A stretch of DNA of 64,000 nucleotides from Persicaria tinctoria (GCA_037127255.1 JBANSL010000005.1:8184001-8248000), one strand, 5' to 3'; shown: positions 50,041-60,872, counted from the stretch's first letter. A program made the numbers and translations. Notes: generated by a model from the letters alone, not told the origin.

Positions 50041-50084
50041 TTGTTTAAGTGTCTTAATCAACATAGTCGTCTCCATCCACATTC

Positions 50085-50515
50085 TCCATCACATGATTTG
50101 GTACACTGGATTTGGCCATCCACATTCTCAATCACAAGATTTGGTTCACTGGGTAGTTCACTAGATTTGGTTAAGATTGATTCACTGGGTGTGGTTCACA
50201 GGATTTGTCAATCACTTTATAATTGGTTCATTAATAATGGTTAAGATTGGTTTACTGGGTATAGTTCACATGATTTGGTTCACTGGGTTTTGTTAAGATT
50301 GGTTCACTGGGTGTGGTTTACAGGATTTGTCAACCACTCTATAATTGGTTCATTAATAATGGTTAAGATTGGTTCACTGGGTGTGGTTCAAAAGATTTGG
50401 TTAAGATTGGTTCACTGGGTGTGGTTAACTGGATTTGTCAATCACTCTATAATTGATTCATTAATAATGGTTAAAATTGGTTCACTGTGTATGATTCACT
50501 AGGTGCGGTTCACGA
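50085..50515. repeat. Tandem array with GGTTCACTGGGT units
   Basis: The phrase CATTAATAATGGTTAA recurs at about 50228, 50350 and 50458, giving units of roughly 108-122 bp. Each unit contains several smaller GGTTCACTGGGT and GGATTTGTCAATCACT words. It is related in word content to the GGTTCA minisatellite about 2 kb upstream. Confidence 0.85.
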
Positions 50516-51303
50516 AATTTACATGTAATTAATTATAATTAAGCTGATGGACGGATCGACCCCAATTAATTATGATAGGGACCGTCAGTAACGATTACTT
50601 AGAGGTTAGACATGTTTAATATTGGGAAATTACATTATAGAGTATGGATCTTTTGTTCACAATTCTTAGGGTGTACCTTGTACACAAATTTGAGCCTTTG
50701 ATCTAAATCAAATGAAGAGATGGGATATTGCCACGTGTCCCCGTGATTTAAAAAAAAAAAGTGAAAAGCTAATCCAAAATTCAATTAGAGGAGCGTGAAG
50801 CGCGTTAGTCGGGTGGGGTAAATAAAACCTAAATCCTGAACTGATTTCTTCTTCGTCGTTCCCATTCGAAACAAAGGCAAGGAGGATATTCCGCGGGGAG
50901 GCAAGGCGGAGGCGAGTCCAGGCGAGCCGGATGCCAGGATGCTGGGCGGTAGCACTGCGGTGGTAGCGACGTCGGCGCCGCCTTCATCTTCGTGGACCCC
51001 CAATTCCGGTGGAGCCGAAGAGCCTCAGATCGGGAAGGCCGGCGATGGCAGTTATCAGACTGGCGGTGAAGGCGGTCAGAGGTTCTCGACATCCGAGGTG
51101 GCTCCGATCCATCCCGTCGAGTACCTCTAGCCACTACCGATCTGGCCATTCTATCCCTCTCTCTCCTCCGGTCAATAGAGGCGATTGGCAGCGATTGTAG
51201 GTTGTTGCGGCAACAGAGGGACGATGGCGGCGGAGCGACGACGAAGATTAAGGGCGGCGATGATGCGAAGGGACGAATTGAAATTGAACGAAAGAAAGAG
51301 ACG

Positions 51304-51385
51304 GTGGGGTGGGGTGGGGTGGGGTGGGGTGGGGGTGGGGGTGGGGGGTGGGTGGCTGGGGTTGGTGGGGTTGGGTGTGGTTTGT
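51304..51385 (+). repeat. (GGGGT)n tract, G-quadruplex-prone
   Basis: A G-rich strand with GGGGT and GGGGGT units, more than ten G-runs of four or more within about 80 bases. Confidence 0.9.
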
Positions 51386-51949
51386 GATTGGGGTTGCGAA
51401 GGAGAGACTGATCTATGGGTTCGTCTTTGGTTGCGGAGAGAACAACAAAGGGTTCTTCAGTGGATCCGCCGACTTGATGGGTCTCGGCCGGAGCTCGATC
51501 TCGCTGGTGTTGCAAGCGGCGGCTAAGTATGGCAACACATGTCGAGACTGATTTCTCTGGTCTCGTTCGGCTTGACGGGTTCGTCTTTGGTTGAGGAAGG
51601 AGGAAGGAGCGAGCAGAGAAGGACACAGGGGTTGAATAGGGCATATGGATCTTATTTGGAATTCTTGTCGAGATTGATTATTCAATGTAATACCAGGATT
51701 ATTCGGTAAATCTCGAAATATTATTCAGGACAATGATCAATTTTTTTCCAGAGGTAAATCTCTAAATATTATTCAGGATAATAGTCAAATTTTTTCAGGG
51801 AAATCTGATATGGTTAACCATAGATTATTCAGGACAGTGGTCAAATTTTTTCAGGAAATCTGATATGGTTAATTTTATTTGTTATATACATGGAGAATTT
51901 TATTTGTTATACATGGAGCATTATTCGGTGGAGTATAAGCTTTATTCGA

Positions 51950-52560
51950 TAAATTACTAATTGATGAACAAAAAAAAAATTATTCGGTGAAATATAAGAT
52001 AATATTATTCAGTAGTATTCTTTTATCTGAAATTGATGAACAAAATAAAATTATTCGATAGCATTTGACAAATTATTCAGTGGAATTTTTTTTCCATCTA
52101 AACGGAATGATATAAGATAATATTATTTGACAGTATTCTTTTATCTGAAATTGATGAACAAATAAAAATTATTCGGTAGCATTAGACAAATTATTCAAAA
52201 AAAATTATTCGGTAGCATTTGACAAATTATTCAGTGGAATTAGTAATTTTTCATCTAAACGGGATGATATAAGATAATATTATTCGGTAGTATTCTTTTA
52301 TCTGAAATTGATGAACAAAAAAAACATTATTCGGTAGCATTTCAAAAATTATTCAGTGGAATTAGTAATTTGTCATCTAAACGGGATGATATAAGATAAT
52401 AGTATTCGGTAGTATTCTTTTATCTGAAATTGATGAACAAAAAAGCATTATTCGGTAGCATTTGACAAATTATTCAGTGAAATTAGTAATTTTTTATCCA
52501 AACGGGATGAAAAAATAAGATAATATTATTTGGTAGCGTATAAAATATTATTCGGTTAAA
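51950..52560. repeat. Tandem array, about 120-bp period, four to five copies
   Basis: TTTTATCTGAAATTGATGAACA recurs at about 52022, 52140, 52297 and 52418. Between copies ATTATTCGGTAGCATTTGAC, AATTATTCAGTGGAATTAG and CATCTAAACGGGATGATATAAG appear in the same order. One unit carries an extra partial copy. No coding content. Confidence 0.88.
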
Positions 52561-52912
52561 TTTATAAATTTTAAAAATAAATAAAATCGGGGTTAAAAAC
52601 AAATCAACTTACAAAAAAAAAAATAGCTTGAAAAAAAAAAGGCCAAACGTGGGCTATGTTTGAGAAAGTAAGATTGGGGGGATCAGGTTACTAGTTCAAA
52701 AAAAAAAGATTGGGGGACGGGGAGGTTCATTCACACGCGCAGGAAGGAAGTGGCAACCAGTTGTGAGATTTTTTTCATGCGGGACCCACATATTTAATAG
52801 GAAAAAAGAAAGCTTTTAATCAAACCCTTTCATTTATTTTGATCAACGGATCAGATTTGTATACAAGGTACACCCTAAGGGTTGTGAACACCAGAACCAC
52901 ACCCTTAAATTA

Positions 52913-53257
52913 TATATATGGCTTAATTAATTAATTAATTAATTTCATCCATAAAAGTCCTCTTTTCCGATTACTATGCATGTTTATGTTATGCTGATCG
53001 ACACACATATATATCATATAATTTAATTTCAACAGTATATAGTTTACATTATTCGTTAGCAGTAGTTTAGAAGGCCCATCGATCATATCAAATACATTAA
53101 TTCTTTGAACCAAAGGTACTGCAGGAAGGTCCATCAAACACGTTCATATATATAATTTCCAAAATGCACATTCAACAAGTAAATGCGACTGCAACATATA
53201 TTCAAGGTCCTCCTATCTACTTAAATAGCTCGCCAGCTACCACAGTAAAACAACCAC
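52913..53257. other. Spacer between the TIR element and the long palindrome
   Basis: AT-rich, with an ATTAATTAATTAATTAATT block at 52925-52944. No gene or RNA is supported. Confidence 0.5.
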
Positions 53258-53561
53258 ATGTTTTTTTTTTCCGGTTCACCTCGGTTCAGTATTTTTAATG
53301 CTGAACCGGAGCGCGTGTCACCACTCACGATTAGTTGATTTATTTTCACTTTAAGCCATATTTTCATCTTAAGCCCCCTTTTCACTTTAACCTCACCCTA
53401 TATCACCCTATATATATATAGGGTGAGGTTAAAGTGAAAAGGGGGCTTAAGATGAAAATATGGCTTAAAGTGAAAATAAATCAACTAATCGTGAGTGGTG
53501 ACACGCGCTCCGGTTCAGCATTAAAAATACTGAACCGAGGTGAACCGGAAAAAAAAAACAT
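53258..53561. repeat. Perfect inverted repeat: two 141-bp arms, 22-bp spacer
   Basis: Arms 53258-53398 and 53421-53561 are exact reverse complements by my base-by-base reading, from ATG plus a T-run of ten through CCGGTTCACCTCGGTTCAG to CTTTAACCTCACCC. The spacer is AT-rich with a second CACCCTATAT. There are no coding frames of note. It could be a fold-back or MITE-like transposon. Sequence words GGGTGAGGTTAAAGTGAAAA and GGCTTAAGATGAAAA also occur at 59095-59160. Confidence 0.95.
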
Positions 53562-53663
53562 AAGAAAACCCAAACCGTTCTTCTGCTCGTTTCCCTCTTT
53601 CTCTTCGGCGTCCCAATTGTTTTTGCGTGCTTCCCTATTTCTCTCCGGCGACGACTCGCGGCC

Positions 53664-54704
53664 ATGGATATGAATGGTGGATTGATGTCCTGCGCTTCTA
53701 AGCTGTTGAGTTCTTCCGGTTCGGTCGTCTCAAAACTAGGTTTGCATCTTCATAATCCGTATCTCCTTCTTCAATACGATTCTGTCGCAATTGGTTTTAA
53801 ATTACAATTTACATAGATCTGATTGATTTCTGTCGTGACTTGTTTGCTCTTCAGTTAGATAGAAAGTGATTGTTAGTTGTAGTGTATTAATTGAATTCTC
53901 TTTGCTCCAATCTGAACCCTATCACAAATAATTCAATCCCCGCTCTGCATTTCTTCGCTCTTGTGAATTTCTAGGGTTTAATTTTGCAATTATTATTGTT
54001 TTGTTCAGTTTACTCTGAGGTTTTTTCTCATTTTATGAATTAATATTATCTGATTTGGAATTTTGATTCACATTCATGAGTTGGTACTTGGTAGACTACT
54101 AGATTTCACCAGGGACAATTCAAAGATTAGTAATGCAAATTTGTGATTAGTGCCTTGTTCGAATTTCTGTTCTGTATGGATTTGGATTAGATTCAATCTC
54201 ATCCGTGGAATGAGAATGAATGGATTTGTACTTTATCTTGTCTGATTTGGATTATTTATTTATTTATTTATTTATTGTTGTTCAATGTAACAGTTTAATG
54301 AGTCACCATTGATTCTGAGACAAGAACAGCCCTTGCAATTCTTGAAATGTTTGTGAAAGATGAAGACAACAAAAGCAAGGTATTCCTTATTACTGAAATC
54401 TAGATCAAGTGTCTCCTTTAACTTCATTAACAATTAGCCCCACATGAGAAAGCTTCATCTTAATCAAATATTAAAAAACCTCTTTTAGATTTGTTCTTTC
54501 CATATTTTCTGGGGGTTAATTCAGTATTACACAGACACTTTTTCCTGTTATTCTTCATTAAATAAGTGATCTGTCTGCCACAAAAACCTCACAAGTTTTG
54601 TATAGGAACAGTGTTTTTATAAGTCTGTGGTTTGCAGTCGCTGATAGGAAGAATGTTTGGATCGAAGGAGAAGAAGACAGCGAGAGTTGCGAAGCAATTT
54701 TCGG
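53664..54704 (+). pseudogene. Unrecognised multi-exon gene fragment
   Basis: Exon-like pieces with splice-type borders are 53664-53739 (starts MDMNGGLMSCASKLLSSSGS and is followed by GT), about 54312-54379 (frame SETRTALAILEMFVKDEDNK, followed by GT) and 54638-54704 (after TTTGCAG; frame SLIGRMFGSKEKKTARVAKQ, followed by GTGAGT). The first two do not join in a simple open frame, because a stop lies after the acceptor-like AACAG at about 54293. I do not recognise the protein. It sits directly right of the perfect palindrome, as other GC-rich fragments sit next to similar palindromes, so capture by a mobile element is likely. Confidence 0.45.
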
Positions 54705-54992
54705 GTGAGTACGAGACTAACTTTGTCTTTCTGTGATTCTTTCTTCCTTTGGATGTATGTGTTTTATGTGTATATGTGCTTCCATTGCCTTTAACTGTGA
54801 GATTTCATTCCCTTTAACTGAGTGCATAAATAATAGTATAATGTTCAAACATAAGATTATAAAGTGCTAATTTTAAAACTTAAATGTGCAATTTTAGTTT
54901 GAAAAAGTGCAAATATATAACTAAAAAGTGCATTTTTAGAACTCAAATGTTCTTTGTTTGTCCACATTTGAGTTAGCTTGTTACTTGTATTA

Positions 54993-55072
54993 AGATCCAT
55001 AAGCTCAATTAGGAACGAGCGCCTGAACAAAAATTGTTCAGGAGTTTGGTGGTTCGACTCCACTGGGATCTA
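54993..55072 (+). other. tRNA-like sequence with rebuilt anticodon arm
   Basis: An 80-nt fold. Acceptor AGATCC pairs with GGATCT and the D arm is GCTC/GAGC. An extended hairpin CCTGAACA/TGTTCAGG with a 5-nt loop takes the anticodon arm's place. The T arm is GGTGG/CCACT with loop TTCGACT. The B box GGTTCGACTCC is canonical, and the A box TAAGCTCAATTAGG is acceptable. The over-long anticodon stem argues against a working tRNA. Confidence 0.6.
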
Positions 55073-55399
55073 TCTATTGTTTCAATGTCCAAACTTTAGA
55101 TGTATTGTTATTTGTGAACATAATCATTTTATTTCTGAACTTTTTTATCTTATTTATGCACTTTAATTCTAGAAGCTCAAATAGACGGTTTTAAAGAAAT
55201 TAACGTAGCCTTTTTCCAAATCTGTAACTGTACAGGAGGGGTTACATAAGCACCCAAAGATAATAAGCCGACAAGTTCTGCCATTTTGAGCTTAAGCAAT
55301 CTTTAAGTAATATGCTTTAGTTCTTATTTATGTTTGTTTCTCTTAGTTCTTTTTTTAGTGCTGGTTTGCTAAAGTTTTTGAGTTGGGTTTTATATATGA
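55073..55399. other. Spacer between the tRNA-like sequence and the arrays
   Basis: AT-rich, without a supported gene. TGCAC-type words are sparse here. Confidence 0.4.
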
Positions 55400-55660
55400 A
55401 AAATCTGTGCTTGTATGTAATCTGAAAATCTAAAATATAAAATCTTGTAATATGGAATTATATAATCTGAATTTATAAAAAACTGTAATACGAAAATCTG
55501 AAATTAAAAGCTGTAATCTAAAAATCTGTAATATGAAATTCTGTAATCTGAAATTATAAAAATATGTAACATCAAAAATCTGAAATTATAATTTGTAATA
55601 TGAAAATCTTTAATATGAAATTCCGTAATCTGAAATTATATAATATGTAATATGAAAGGT
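55400..55660. repeat. Degenerate repeat of TGTAATATGAAAATCTGAAAT-like units
   Basis: The words TGTAATATGAAA, TCTGAAATTATA and CTGTAATCTGAAA recur about every 20-40 bases through 55400-55660. Purine-rich on plus, no coding content. Confidence 0.75.
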
Positions 55661-55684
55661 GATGGGATTGGGAGTTTTTTGGTG

Positions 55685-56160
55685 TACCTTACTTTTGCAC
55701 AAATGTATTCTAAATTTGCACAATTGTATCTTACTTTTGCACACTTGTATTCTAAATGTGCACAATTGGATCTTGAATCTACACAATTGTATCTTACTTT
55801 TGCACACTTGTATTCTAAATGTGCACAATTGGATCCTGAATCTACACAATTGTATCTTACTTTTGCACACTTGTATTCTAAATGTGCACAATTGTATTCT
55901 AAATGTGCACAATTGTATCTTACTTCTGCACACTTGTATTCTAAATGTGCACAATTGTATTCTAAATCTGCAAAATTGTATCTTACTTTTGCACAATTGA
56001 TTGAGATAAGATCTTCCAGATTCTTTCACTCTTTTTTAATAATTATTGTATGCACACTTGTATTCTAAATCTGCACAATTGTATCTTACTTTTGAACGTT
56101 ATAATATTAGCAACCGTTGTATGCACACTTGTAAACTAAAAGTGCACAATTGTATTCAAA
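55685..56160. repeat. Tandem array with 21-bp period and TGCAC/TGCACA in each unit
   Basis: Units alternate between a CTTGTATTCTAAATGTGCACA type and an ATTGTATCTTACTTTTGCACA type. Because 21 is divisible by three, long open frames run through in several frames on both strands. They translate to seven-residue repeats and should not be taken as genes. Larger blocks of four units are repeated at 55710-55860. Confidence 0.92.
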
Positions 56161-56395
56161 ATCTGAACAATTGAAAATTACCCTTGTAATAATGCTATTT
56201 TAGCATGTGATGAATTTGCAAGATTAAATTCAATTAACTAGTTACCTTTTTTTTTTGTCAATTCAGTTAAGATGTCCATATATTTGTTCCAGAAATTTAA
56301 TATATTTTTTAGAAATCTAAAATCTGATTTTTAGAAATTTGATTTGAAAATTAATCTTATTCATGAACAAAAATAAAAATAAGACACTCATAAAT

Positions 56396-56465
56396 AGCCT
56401 ATGCGGGATTTGAACCCGCGTCTTTGCGGATAGCACATCGCTCTCCCATTTTGAGCTAATAGGCT
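56396..56465 (-). other. tRNA-like sequence
   Basis: A 70-nt fold on the minus strand. The acceptor AGCCTAT pairs fully with ATAGGCT, the D arm is GCTC/GAGC-like, and the T arm is GCGGG/CCCGC with loop TTCAAAT (B box GGTTCAAATCC). The anticodon arm is short and imperfect (TGTGC TATCC GCAAA). The flanks on both sides are shared with 61820-61889. Confidence 0.65.
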
Positions 56466-57117
56466 TTAATGGCACATCACACGTATTAATGCAATTTTAG
56501 AATATAATTATGCAATTTGAACTATATTAAGTGCAAAACTAAGATATATTAGTGCAATTTTAGATGTCAATTGTGCAATCTGAAGTCAATAAGTAGTAGA
56601 ACCCAAATATTAAACTTGGTTTCTAAAATAGTAAATTCTTTCACATGTTTGATCACAACGAGCAACCGCCATATAATAAGGTGAAAGAATCACAAGATAT
56701 GTGTAAATAATTAACGAGTATAACAACAAGCATAACAACAAGCATCATAGTATGGGAACTAATGACAGTAAAAAATTGAAAGCAGGTTTGAGCATCCTGA
56801 GACAGAAATTCGATGTCTAGTTTCAATAATATGATGCTTGCTGTCATACATGGAAACATATCAATCGATTTGGAAAAATCAGCCTTCATTCATTCAAAAA
56901 TATTAGTAGAAACATATCAATTGATTTGGGGATAGTGAAATTCACTTATCTGACATTGATTTCATCTCTTTGCAATCGTCAATGACAGGGCGAGGGTCGG
57001 ACTCCGGCATCGATATCCCTAGATCCGATCGCCAAGGTTCAGGCGACGTCTTCATGCATCGTCCTCCGCTTCCTCTTCATCCCGACCTGGAGGTCACGAG
57101 CGGCAAGGACATGGTAC
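56466..57117. other. Spacer with GTGCAATTTTAG words and a GC-rich fragment
   Basis: From 56466 to about 56640 the sequence is shared with 61890-62060. At 56985-57117 a GC-rich stretch of unknown origin lies next to the TPR exon fragment. Confidence 0.5.
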
Positions 57118-57195
57118 TGAGAGCATTGATGTAACAATTGGCTGCTAGATCTAACTTCCCACAGTCCACATACACACTCCCAAGATTGTTCAAAG
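57118..57195 (-). pseudogene. Exon fragment of an ETO1-like TPR protein
   Basis: A 78-nt exon-like piece on the minus strand, preceded by AG and followed by GT. Its frame reads ALNNLGSVYVDCGKLDLAAN then CYINAL, a tetratricopeptide unit. The wording is that of the C-terminal TPR region in ETHYLENE OVERPRODUCER1/EOL proteins, substrate adaptors of CUL3-BTB ubiquitin ligases that target ACC synthases. I recognise no neighbouring exon within several kilobases, so it is an isolated remnant or captured exon. Confidence 0.55.
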
Positions 57196-57914
57196 CTTGA
57201 CATATTTATCATTTTTATCAGATTCATGTTATGGAACTCATAAGATAGAACAATGTTAATTTAAAAGTACCTCAACAGAAACAGACTACACCAAAAAAGA
57301 AGGAAAATGAGATAATTTATTTTTTGCTTCAACCAAACAGTCCTCCCAATATGTTGCCAGTGGACTTTTATTTTTTGCTATAGGTACCTTGAAACCTGAC
57401 ATCTTTATGTATCCTCCTTTTCCCAACCTCTATTAATTGTAAATCAAATGCTATAGGTACCTTATTTGCATTTACGCACGAAAATGTGATAGGATGACTC
57501 AGAAAGGTAACATACAAGAGCATATTTATTAGGGTTCAACAAGAGAAACGAACCTGTAATATCCAAAGCCATATGATCTGAATTTGGAGACTATGGAACA
57601 ATTGAAGATGATAGGAGGCACTGTGAAGACATCAAAGTGGAAACAAGAGCTTAAAAATAAAGAAAATGCTTAAAATAGCCATATGAATTAAAAAGAGCTC
57701 AGCCCCAATAAAATTTTAGTGTAATATGAAGCACATGAAAGGGAAAAGGCCAATCAGAGCAGTAACTAAAGATGCTGAAAAATGGGAGTTGACGATTCTC
57801 AACACAACCAACCAGGTAAGATGGGAGTTGGGGTATGCTTAACACACCACAGATTGGGTAAGAAGCATGAACAGACAATGTATAACATCACTGCCTATTT
57901 GCCATCAGAGTTGC

Positions 57915-58060
57915 AAGGTCCCCAAACCGCACTTAGTGAGAAACTAATCAAGCTCTAGAATGAAAATCAATAACAAATGAACAGAATAAGGTCCCCAAAC
58001 CGCACTTAGTGAGAAACTAATCAAGCTCTAGAATGAAAATCAATAACAAATGAACAGAAT
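57915..58060. repeat. Exact 73-bp tandem duplication
   Basis: The unit starting AAGGTCCCCAAACCGCAC at 57915 is repeated without change from 57988. Confidence 0.93.
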
Positions 58061-58935
58061 ACCTACCTGATTGTTAGATGATTTAATCAGCAACTATGCT
58101 ATGTCTGAACAGAGCTATTTAAGTACTTAAGTCAGAATACACTACAATGAAAAAGCACAACGCTTCCCATAATAAGTAATAAATCATGTGCAACTATCAA
58201 CAAATTGCCCTCAAAGTAATTTATATCATTTTCAGCAGAGAGTGCAGTTCTAAATCCACTTGTAAAATCTTCAGAAAAAATAATTCATCCGCTAATGAAA
58301 GACAATCAAAGCAATTTCAAGCTACAACCTTTCCAATCCATTCCAATCAAGCCAAATCAGTATTCATGAAGCAACATCGATTGGAAAAAAACAACAAAAC
58401 AAACTGCATTATTCAGGCAAGCAAAGCAGTCAATAATTCAATCAATTAAGCACAAATTCAGCCTAGCACTACCAAATGGAATCCTTACCCGATCATCCGA
58501 GACACAAGAAAGCCGCTAATTCAACATTATGAGACGTTTATTTCAATGTTAAAAATCAAAGCATTGGAGAGAAGAACCTGGACTGGCTGCACTGCACTTA
58601 CCTGAGGCAAAATCGGGGTTGAATTCGACGACCAGCCATCTCCTCCGCCATTGTCGTTTCGTTCTCCATTCAGGAAAGCTCGAAGATATTAGTTGAGAGA
58701 GGGGACGCCAAGGCGCGATATAGGGCAATAAGCGAGGGCGAGTTAGGGCGAGAGAGAAAGTGCGAGAAAAGGCGAGACCGGATCAGAGGACAACGAGGGA
58801 CGACGGAAGGATGACGAGCGTCGGCGAGGGGCGACGCCGTCGTCCACTGCCATGGCTGTGAGGTTTCAGAATCGGGAGAGGGAGGGAGTGAACGAGAGGA
58901 AGACGGAGGATGTATCTTCCTTTGGAACGATAGAG
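58061..58935. other. Spacer and GC-rich leader-like fragment
   Basis: AT-rich up to 58600, then a GC-rich stretch to 58935 with short Arg-rich frames. No gene is recognised. The GC-rich part abuts the next palindrome. Confidence 0.4.
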
Positions 58936-58939
58936 AGAT

Positions 58940-59055
58940 TGGGCTTTTTTTTTTTTAATCACCCCGCGCCCAAAAATCACACAGTAGCCCATTTTCACTT
59001 TAAGCTAAATTTTCACTTTAAGCTCCATTTTCATTTGAACCTTTACCTATATATA

Positions 59056-59099
<44 letters not shown>

Positions 59100-59205
59100 G
59101 AGGTTAAAGTGAAAATGGGGCTTAAGATGAAAAATTTGCTTAAAGTGAAAATGGAGCTTTTAATGGTTAGCTGGCGCGGGTTTATCATTAAAAAAACTGA
59201 ACCAG
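58940..59205. repeat. Imperfect inverted repeat with (TA)n centre, related to 53258-53561
   Basis: The left arm (about 58940-59045) has TTTTCACTTTAAGC twice. The right arm (59094-59205) has GGGTGAGGTTAAAGTGAAAA, GGCTTAAGATGAAAA and GCTTAAAGTGAAAA. Identity between the arms is about 80 percent by eye. The centre is a TA tract at 59043-59094. Confidence 0.85.
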
Positions 59206-59248
59206 GCCATTTAAAAAAAAAACAAAGAACCGAACCGGGGCTCAAACA

Positions 59249-60060
59249 GTGAAAATGAGAAAACCCTTCTTCCTCCTCTCACCTGACCCGCCTCTTGCCT
59301 TCAATTCGATCGACGCTCCAACACCTCTCTCAACCCACGTCGTTGGCGCCGATGACCACACCCCTAACCGAGCAGTTCCCTGCGATGCCGGCCTCATCTC
59401 CCGATCCAGGGGCATCGTCCTTCCGCTCCCCCAGTTTTGCCCCGATTTGAAGAATTTGACTGAGTACCAATATGCTTCTCCGTCAAAGAATCATCTTCAT
59501 CAGCTCTCAGGTTTGCCATCTTTCTTTCACTGCATCTGTTTTCTCTTCCGATGCATTCAATTCAATCCCCTCTACTGTTGTCAAACGTCAATTTTCAGGT
59601 TTAGGGTTGTCTTTCCCTGCGATTATTTGCTTAGGTTTCGTTAGAATTGAGATAATAAAGCCTCCATTATAGAGTTGTACTACATTCTTCATTTAGAGTG
59701 GCATTCTGTGATTGAATGACTGAATGAATCGATTTCATCTGTCATTGAATTTGGGGATATTTTGGTGGCGAATTGATTTTGCAGGTACAGGGCCTTTTTT
59801 TAATTCGATTTCTTTTAATCTCTTTGATTTCACACTTGGTGAGCTAGAGGTTGAAAATAGGGTTAGATTTGGGTGATTTTCACGACATTTACATAAAGGA
59901 ATTGAGCTTATGATTTCTTTGCTTGTCTGATGATGGATTTTGCCTTTTTTTGGGTGTGAGCTGAGCAGGTGCAAGCATTACAGATGAAGATGCAAGATTC
60001 GAGCTCCTTGTTGCAACGAGGACTTCGGTTGTCGACACTGTCATAATGATGCAACGGTTT
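59249..60060 (+). pseudogene. Unrecognised exon-like fragment series right of the palindrome
   Basis: An open frame of 131 codons starts at 59249 (starts MKMRKPFFLLSPDPPLAFNS). It may splice at CTCTCAG/GTTTGCC (about 59510). A further exon-like piece follows GAGCAG at about 59970, with frame [20 protein letters not shown]. The layout, a GC-rich start followed by intron-like AT-rich sequence, is gene-like but I do not recognise a family. Confidence 0.4.
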
Positions 60061-60289
60061 ATGATCCCCTCTTTGTTAGATGAAATCTCTCATTTGAATT
60101 GATAGTTTTTGTTGTAAATTTTAATTGGTTCTTGTTGGTCTGATTTGGTCTTGTTAATACCATAGCATGTTGAGTAGAATTGGGGATCGGCACAATCTTG
60201 ATTGTTATGAAGTAAAGCAGGTGTGTTCCAAACCTTGCCTTGTATAAAATCTTTTGTGTTGGATGTTAAGAGAGTGAACTGAGCTCATA

Positions 60290-60427
60290 TTAGGTTTTGG
60301 TTGCTTTGAATACTTGAAATGTTGTCGGGTTCTGATTAGGTTGTGCTTGCTTTGAATACTCAAAATGCTGTCGGTTTCTAATTAGGTTTTGCTTGCTTTG
60401 AATACTCGAAATGCTGCTGGTTTCTGA
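60290..60427. repeat. 46-bp tandem repeat, three copies
   Basis: TTAGGTTTTGCTTGCTTTGAATACTC-like units begin at about 60290, 60336 and 60382, with few substitutions. Confidence 0.85.
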
Positions 60428-60872
60428 TTTTTTTATGCTTCTGATTTCTGCTATTTATTCTTTCTGTTGTGCATTTGACAGTTTGCCAGTTTGCGTTTTA
60501 AAAATGTGCATTTACCTTACACCCTAGAATTTGATGTTGACATATGCTGTTGTATATTGTCATTTTGGTTTGATTAGAGCAAAAGCTAGTGTTTCATTTT
60601 GGTCTGTTTGAATTACTGTGTTGGTCTCTAAATGTGCAAGTCCAATGGTCATTAGCCAATTTTTTTTGTTTGATCGCCTTTGTGTGGCTCTGAATTAGCA
60701 TGCTTGATTTACAACCGAAATCTCACCCTCACATGTGCATTTGACAGTTTGCCAGCAGGAAAAAGCATTGCTGAGAGTATGGCAGCAAGGGAAACTAAGG
60801 GAAAAGGGTGTTATATAATATGGTAGAATGATTTTATTCTTATCTCTATTCTTGTAATTAATAAGCTTTAAA
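60428..60872. other. Spacer left of the second tRNA-like pair
   Basis: No gene is supported. Confidence 0.4.

Larger units (their letters stand above)
50635..52912. mobile_element. Non-autonomous DNA transposon-like unit with about 80-bp terminal inverted repeats
   Basis: The left end (50635-50720) and right end (52826-52912) are inverse copies sharing GGGTGTACCTTGTAC, TTGTGAACA and CAAATTTGAGCCTTTGATC-like words at about 75-80 percent by eye. The 2.3-kb interior has a GC-rich gene-like part (50790-51660), a GGGGT tract and a 120-bp tandem array, but no transposase. Long terminal repeats with captured GC-rich sequence resemble Pack-MULE-type elements. The target duplication is not clear, so the superfamily stays open. 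Confidence 0.6.

Noticed and set aside
51304..51385. Telomere-like GGGGT repeat
   Set aside because: The unit is irregular (GGGGT/GGGGGT), not the plant TTTAGGG, and it lies inside a TIR-bounded unit.
50829..51644. 271-codon minus-strand frame with a Pro/His run
   Set aside because: GC-rich composition and translation of the GGGGT tract explain it. No domain, and competing frames run on the other strand.
55610..56068. Overlapping 113-139-codon frames on both strands with LYSKCAQ-type or similar sevens
   Set aside because: Same cause as above, a 21-bp-periodic array with no independent coding sign.
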